Shown here: in pieces, positions 3,567 to 6,068 of the stretch | Layout: the number at the start of each line of letters is the position of its first letter | How positions within the stretch are numbered: position 1 is the stretch's first letter | Program-made: the position numbers and the translations under genes | Source: Oscillospiraceae bacterium | GTDB taxonomy: Bacteria > Bacillota > Clostridia > Oscillospirales > Acutalibacteraceae | NCBI GenBank assembly: GCA_902761265.1 | Contig: CACWJV010000170.1 | Span: 1-6,068 of the forward strand | Length of the DNA: 6,068 nt | Direction: 5' to 3' | Notes under the pieces: model-generated | Seen by the model: only the letters and a program-made list of their open reading frames with translations | What the model was told of the DNA's origin: nothing | Databases searched by the model: none

Positions 3567-5504
3567 ATGAAGAAACAAAAAAGCAAAATCCTCGCGCTGG
3601 TTTTGAGCGTGCTGCTGCTTGTCGGCGCACTGCCGCTGTCGGCGTTCGCGCAGCAGGAGGATCGTGTCTACAGCCAGTATCCGTGCATCGTGGTGCCGGG
3701 CTACAGCTCCGCCGGGCTGTACCGCTATGACGAAAACGGCGAAAAGCTCTGGGTGTGGGGCGTACAAACCGAAGAGATCGTGGCCGCCGTCTTTCACCAT
3801 ATCGCGGAGCTCGGCGCAGGATTGGCGCTTTTGAGCGTCGGCAACGCAAAGATGATCGGCGAAACCGTCGGGCGCGAGTTTTACAACCTCTACTACGATC
3901 TTGCGTGCAACGAAGACGGCTCGAGCGTGTATGATCTGCACCGCTATCAGGTAACGGCCGAAGAGAGCAACAGCGCCGTTTTGCAATCGCAGCACCCCGA
4001 CGGCTACTATCAGCACGAGGTGGAGATCATGACCGATCTGGCGCAGTATTGCGGCGGCAAGGAGAACATTTTCAACTTCAACTGCGATTTTCGCATGGGT
4101 GCGCCGTCTTGCGCAAAACAGCTTGACGAATTCATTCAGTCAGTCAAGGAATACACCGGTCAGGACAAGGTCAACCTCTTTGCCGTGTCGCACGGCGGTC
4201 AGGTCACCGGCACCTATCTCACGCTCTACGGCGACAAGGGCGACGTCAACCACGCCGTGATGACGGTCCCCGCCCTCGGCGGCGCGGCGCTGGCGTATGA
4301 CGTGCTCAGCGATCAGATCAAGCTCAACGAATATGACCTGATGCGTTTTATCGAGCACGGGATGATGTGGGAGGAAGATTACGACTGGCTGTTAAAGGCG
4401 CAGCAGCTTGGTTTTCTCGATCAGGTTTTGCACTACGCGCGGCCCGGTGTGCTGAAAGTGCTCGGCTATTGGGGCAGCATGTGGGATTTTGTGCCGACGC
4501 CGTATTATGAGGCTGTCAAAGCGCAGTTGCTGGACCCGGTCAAAAGCCGGGCGCTGATCGAAAAAAGCGATTACATGCACTACGAAGTGATGCCGCAATT
4601 TGCCGAAGGCTTCCGTCGTGCGCAAAAGGCCGGCACTGACGTTTTCATCATCGCCGGCTATCAGAACCCGTCCGTCACGGGATTGCAGGAAAGCTCCGAC
4701 GGCATCATCACGATTGCGTCGTCCACAGGCGCTACACCGGCGCCGTTCGGGATGCGTTACAATGACGGCTACACGCAAAAACGCGACACCGGGTTTTATC
4801 AGCTCTCCCCTTCTATGGCGCTCGACGCGTCGACCGCCTATTTGCCGGCGCATACGTTTTTTGTGGAAAACCTCTATCACGGCATGACCTACAAAGACAA
4901 GTACACCGAAGATCTGCTGCGCACGCTGCTGTTGACCGACGAGATCAAGGACGTACACACCGATCCGCGTTTTCCGCAGTTTCACGCGACGACCAACAAG
5001 GCGCACACGGTCTTTGCCGCGTTTGACAAAAGCACAGAGGGCTATCTTTCCGGCGACGACACGGCGCTGGTGGTGACGAATCTTTCCGAAAAGTATCCGA
5101 TGCGGCTGTTGTCGGTCGAAGCGCGGGGTGTGGATTTGCAGTTTAACGCGCTCAAAACAAAGTGGCTTAAGCCGGGCAAATCGCTGACGATTCCCCTCAA
5201 GAGCGAACTGCCGAAGCAAAGCGGCAAAGCGTTTGACCTCGTAATCGACTATAAGCAGCTCGGCTCTGTGACGCCGTTGGGCGAACGGACGCTGCACTTT
5301 ACGCTGCAAAACGGTGAAAAGGTGCCGTATGACGAAAGTACGCCGTTTGTGCCGCTATGCGCCAAAGGCGGGCTTGACAATGTGATCCATACGCCGACCA
5401 ATACAGTGTTGGAAAAGACCGGCACAAAGGACTGGTTTGTGATCTGGTATCAGATTTTGCAGTCTTTGAAAGTCTTCCTGCAAACAATGCTTCGCATCGG
5501 TTAA
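3567..5504 (+). CDS. secreted lipase-like alpha/beta-hydrolase
   Basis: The 645-residue protein has a clear Sec signal peptide: KKQKSK, then a hydrophobic core, with likely cleavage after SAFA at residue 28. The hydrolase fold begins with YPCIVVPGYSSAGLY (38-52), where the VPGY turn would form the oxyanion hole. The nucleophile elbow is AVSHGG (206-211, Ser208), an A-x-S-x-G variant as found in some bacterial lipases. The acid is probably Asp378 in SSDGIITIASS, and the base His438 in NLYHGMTYKD. Spacing and surroundings resemble LCAT-like/PGAP1-like lipases and esterases. A beta-rich domain of about 100 residues follows (roughly 497-590, TALVVTNLSEKYPMRLLSVE onward). The C-terminus is an aromatic amphipathic stretch (WFVIWYQILQSLKVFLQ) that may contact membrane. 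The substrate is unknown; lipids or acylated envelope polymers are plausible. ATG 3567 has GGAGG 8 nt upstream. It is the third gene of the mutase operon. Confidence 0.82.
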   Translation: MKKQKSKILALVLSVLLLVGALPLSAFAQQEDRVYSQYPCIVVPGYSSAGLYRYDENGEKLWVWGVQTEEIVAAVFHHIAELGAGLALLSVGNAKMIGETVGREFYNLYYDLACNEDGSSVYDLHRYQVTAEESNSAVLQSQHPDGYYQHEVEIMTDLAQYCGGKENIFNFNCDFRMGAPSCAKQLDEFIQSVKEYTGQDKVNLFAVSHGGQVTGTYLTLYGDKGDVNHAVMTVPALGGAALAYDVLSDQIKLNEYDLMRFIEHGMMWEEDYDWLLKAQQLGFLDQVLHYARPGVLKVLGYWGSMWDFVPTPYYEAVKAQLLDPVKSRALIEKSDYMHYEVMPQFAEGFRRAQKAGTDVFIIAGYQNPSVTGLQESSDGIITIASSTGATPAPFGMRYNDGYTQKRDTGFYQLSPSMALDASTAYLPAHTFFVENLYHGMTYKDKYTEDLLRTLLLTDEIKDVHTDPRFPQFHATTNKAHTVFAAFDKSTEGYLSGDDTALVVTNLSEKYPMRLLSVEARGVDLQFNALKTKWLKPGKSLTIPLKSELPKQSGKAFDLVIDYKQLGSVTPLGERTLHFTLQNGEKVPYDESTPFVPLCAKGGLDNVIHTPTNTVLEKTGTKDWFVIWYQILQSLKVFLQTMLRIG

Positions 5505-5518
5505 ACCGAAAGACATAG

Positions 5519-5565
5519 AAAAATCCCCGAAAACGGTGATTGCCGCTTTCGGGGGTTATTGTTTT
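5519..5565. terminator. bidirectional intrinsic terminator between convergent genes
   Basis: An 11-bp stem pairs 5522-5532 (AATCCCCGAAA) with 5547-5557, with one T-G pair. It continues inward as a 3-bp CGG/CCG helix (5534-5536 with 5543-5545) closing a 6-nt loop. On the plus strand the tail is ATTGTTTT, adequate to end the hydrolase operon. On the minus strand the hairpin runs into ATTTTTCT (from the A5 run at 5519-5523), which ends the AT-rich gene at 5565. One structure therefore serves both operons. Confidence 0.85.
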
Positions 5566-6023
5566 CAATTCAAATTTTCTTTGCAACCAAAATAGCTATA
5601 ATACAAGCTTCTGCAAGAGAGAATTCCTTTTTCGTCCTTAATGATTTCAAACGCTTCAGACGGATAGAAATAGCAATCAAAAGAATCATCCATTACCAGA
5701 TAATTGCCGTCTTTATCACATCCAATTGCTTTATACAGTTTTCCGAAGGATAAGTCAAATGTCTGATCATCATACTTATGCGTAATACATCGGACGATTG
5801 CTTCATCCAAATTCAGCAGATGATCTGCATCTGAAACGACTTCGAAATCATCAAAGGGATTGAAATCTGAGATTTCCCCTTGATTATTACGAACGTGAAG
5901 ACTATTCCGCTTTCCTTGCCAATACTCTAAAAAGAATGCTTCGTATTGTTTTCCGTTAGTAAAAGACGTATTGCTGTTGCCAATATAACGAACAATTGCA
6001 GGTTGTTTTTTAAAATCACTCAT
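5565..6023 (-). CDS. hypothetical AT-rich gene, two tandem copies of an unknown domain
   Basis: The 152-residue soluble, acidic protein has no signal peptide, membrane helix or recognised catalytic motif. It consists of two alignable halves. Residues 9-65 start AIVRYIGN, pass through GKQYEAF and end DFEVVSD. Residues 75-130 start AIVRCITH, pass through GKLYKAI and end AFEIIKD. Each repeat alternates short beta strands with a G-K-x-Y centre and an (F/Y)xPxxxFE(V/I) end, suggesting a small beta-barrel-like domain; this is inference. Base composition is AT-rich (about 35-40% GC in sampled stretches) against roughly 55-60% for the neighbouring genes, pointing to horizontal transfer. Such small, solitary acidic proteins are often immunity or accessory genes, but no specific family is claimed. 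No clear ribosome binding site precedes ATG 6023. All three minus-strand frames are open at the window edge, and one ends in an ATGA overlap with this start, so coupling to an upstream gene is possible. Confidence 0.72.
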   Translation of the reverse strand: MSDFKKQPAIVRYIGNSNTSFTNGKQYEAFFLEYWQGKRNSLHVRNNQGEISDFNPFDDFEVVSDADHLLNLDEAIVRCITHKYDDQTFDLSFGKLYKAIGCDKDGNYLVMDDSFDCYFYPSEAFEIIKDEKGILSCRSLYYSYFGCKENLN

Positions 6024-6068
6024 CTTTTATCATTCAAATAAAGGCGTCGAAAAATACCGTTCCGCTGT

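Noticed and set aside
4392..5309. Long open frame (305 codons) on the minus strand opposite the secreted hydrolase gene
   Set aside because: The Arg/His/Val-rich sequence has no domain character and lies entirely antisense to a gene with signal peptide, catalytic triad and ribosome binding site.
6020..6068. End of a further minus-strand gene at the right edge
   Set aside because: All three frames are open over this short stretch (stops at 6034-6036, 6030-6032 and 6020-6022), so none can be preferred. The frame ending in the ATGA overlap is only suggestive.

Overview
The window looks like a piece of a moderately GC-rich Firmicute chromosome, most likely an anaerobic gut-type Clostridia (Oscillospirales/Ruminococcaceae-like). 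This is inferred from strong AGGAGG-type ribosome binding sites, a consensus sigma-A promoter, the gene families present, and the style of the intergenic repeats. No rRNA, tRNA, CRISPR array or insertion sequence is visible.

Layout. The 3' end of an acidic, unrecognised plus-strand protein (2-103) is followed by a structured RNA (about 118-298) whose architecture fits 6S RNA, the RNA polymerase-binding regulator. A strong intrinsic terminator follows (314-347). Bases 348-793 carry no credible gene but are rich in repeats: a 7-nt tandem repeat (352-379), ten TGCA-centred motifs in both orientations (530-719), and a run of very short hairpins with 3-nt loops separated by TTCAC (736-835). On the minus strand, 794-1180 and 1182-1379 are two half-size TauE/SafE (TSUP) membrane proteins. 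The upstream one has lost its N-terminal half, and the downstream one ends inside the hairpin array, so the pair looks degraded.

A sigma-A promoter (1456-1485) drives a plus-strand operon. It contains a full-length alpha-phosphohexomutase (phosphoglucomutase/phosphomannomutase, 1515-3230), a tiny two-helix membrane protein with an LPVTG sortase-like motif (3241-3498), and a secreted alpha/beta-hydrolase of lipase type with a recognisable Ser-Asp-His triad (3567-5504). The mutase would interconvert hexose-1- and hexose-6-phosphates for glycolysis and for nucleotide-sugar/envelope precursor supply. The other two products are predicted to act at or outside the membrane, so an envelope-related role for the operon is possible but inferred.

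A bidirectional terminator (5519-5565) separates this operon from a convergent, AT-rich minus-strand gene (5565-6023). Its product has an internal duplication and no recognised family, and its composition differs sharply from its neighbours, which suggests recent acquisition. The most unusual features are the mini-hairpin array, the minimal LPXTG-like protein and this AT-rich duplicated-domain gene.
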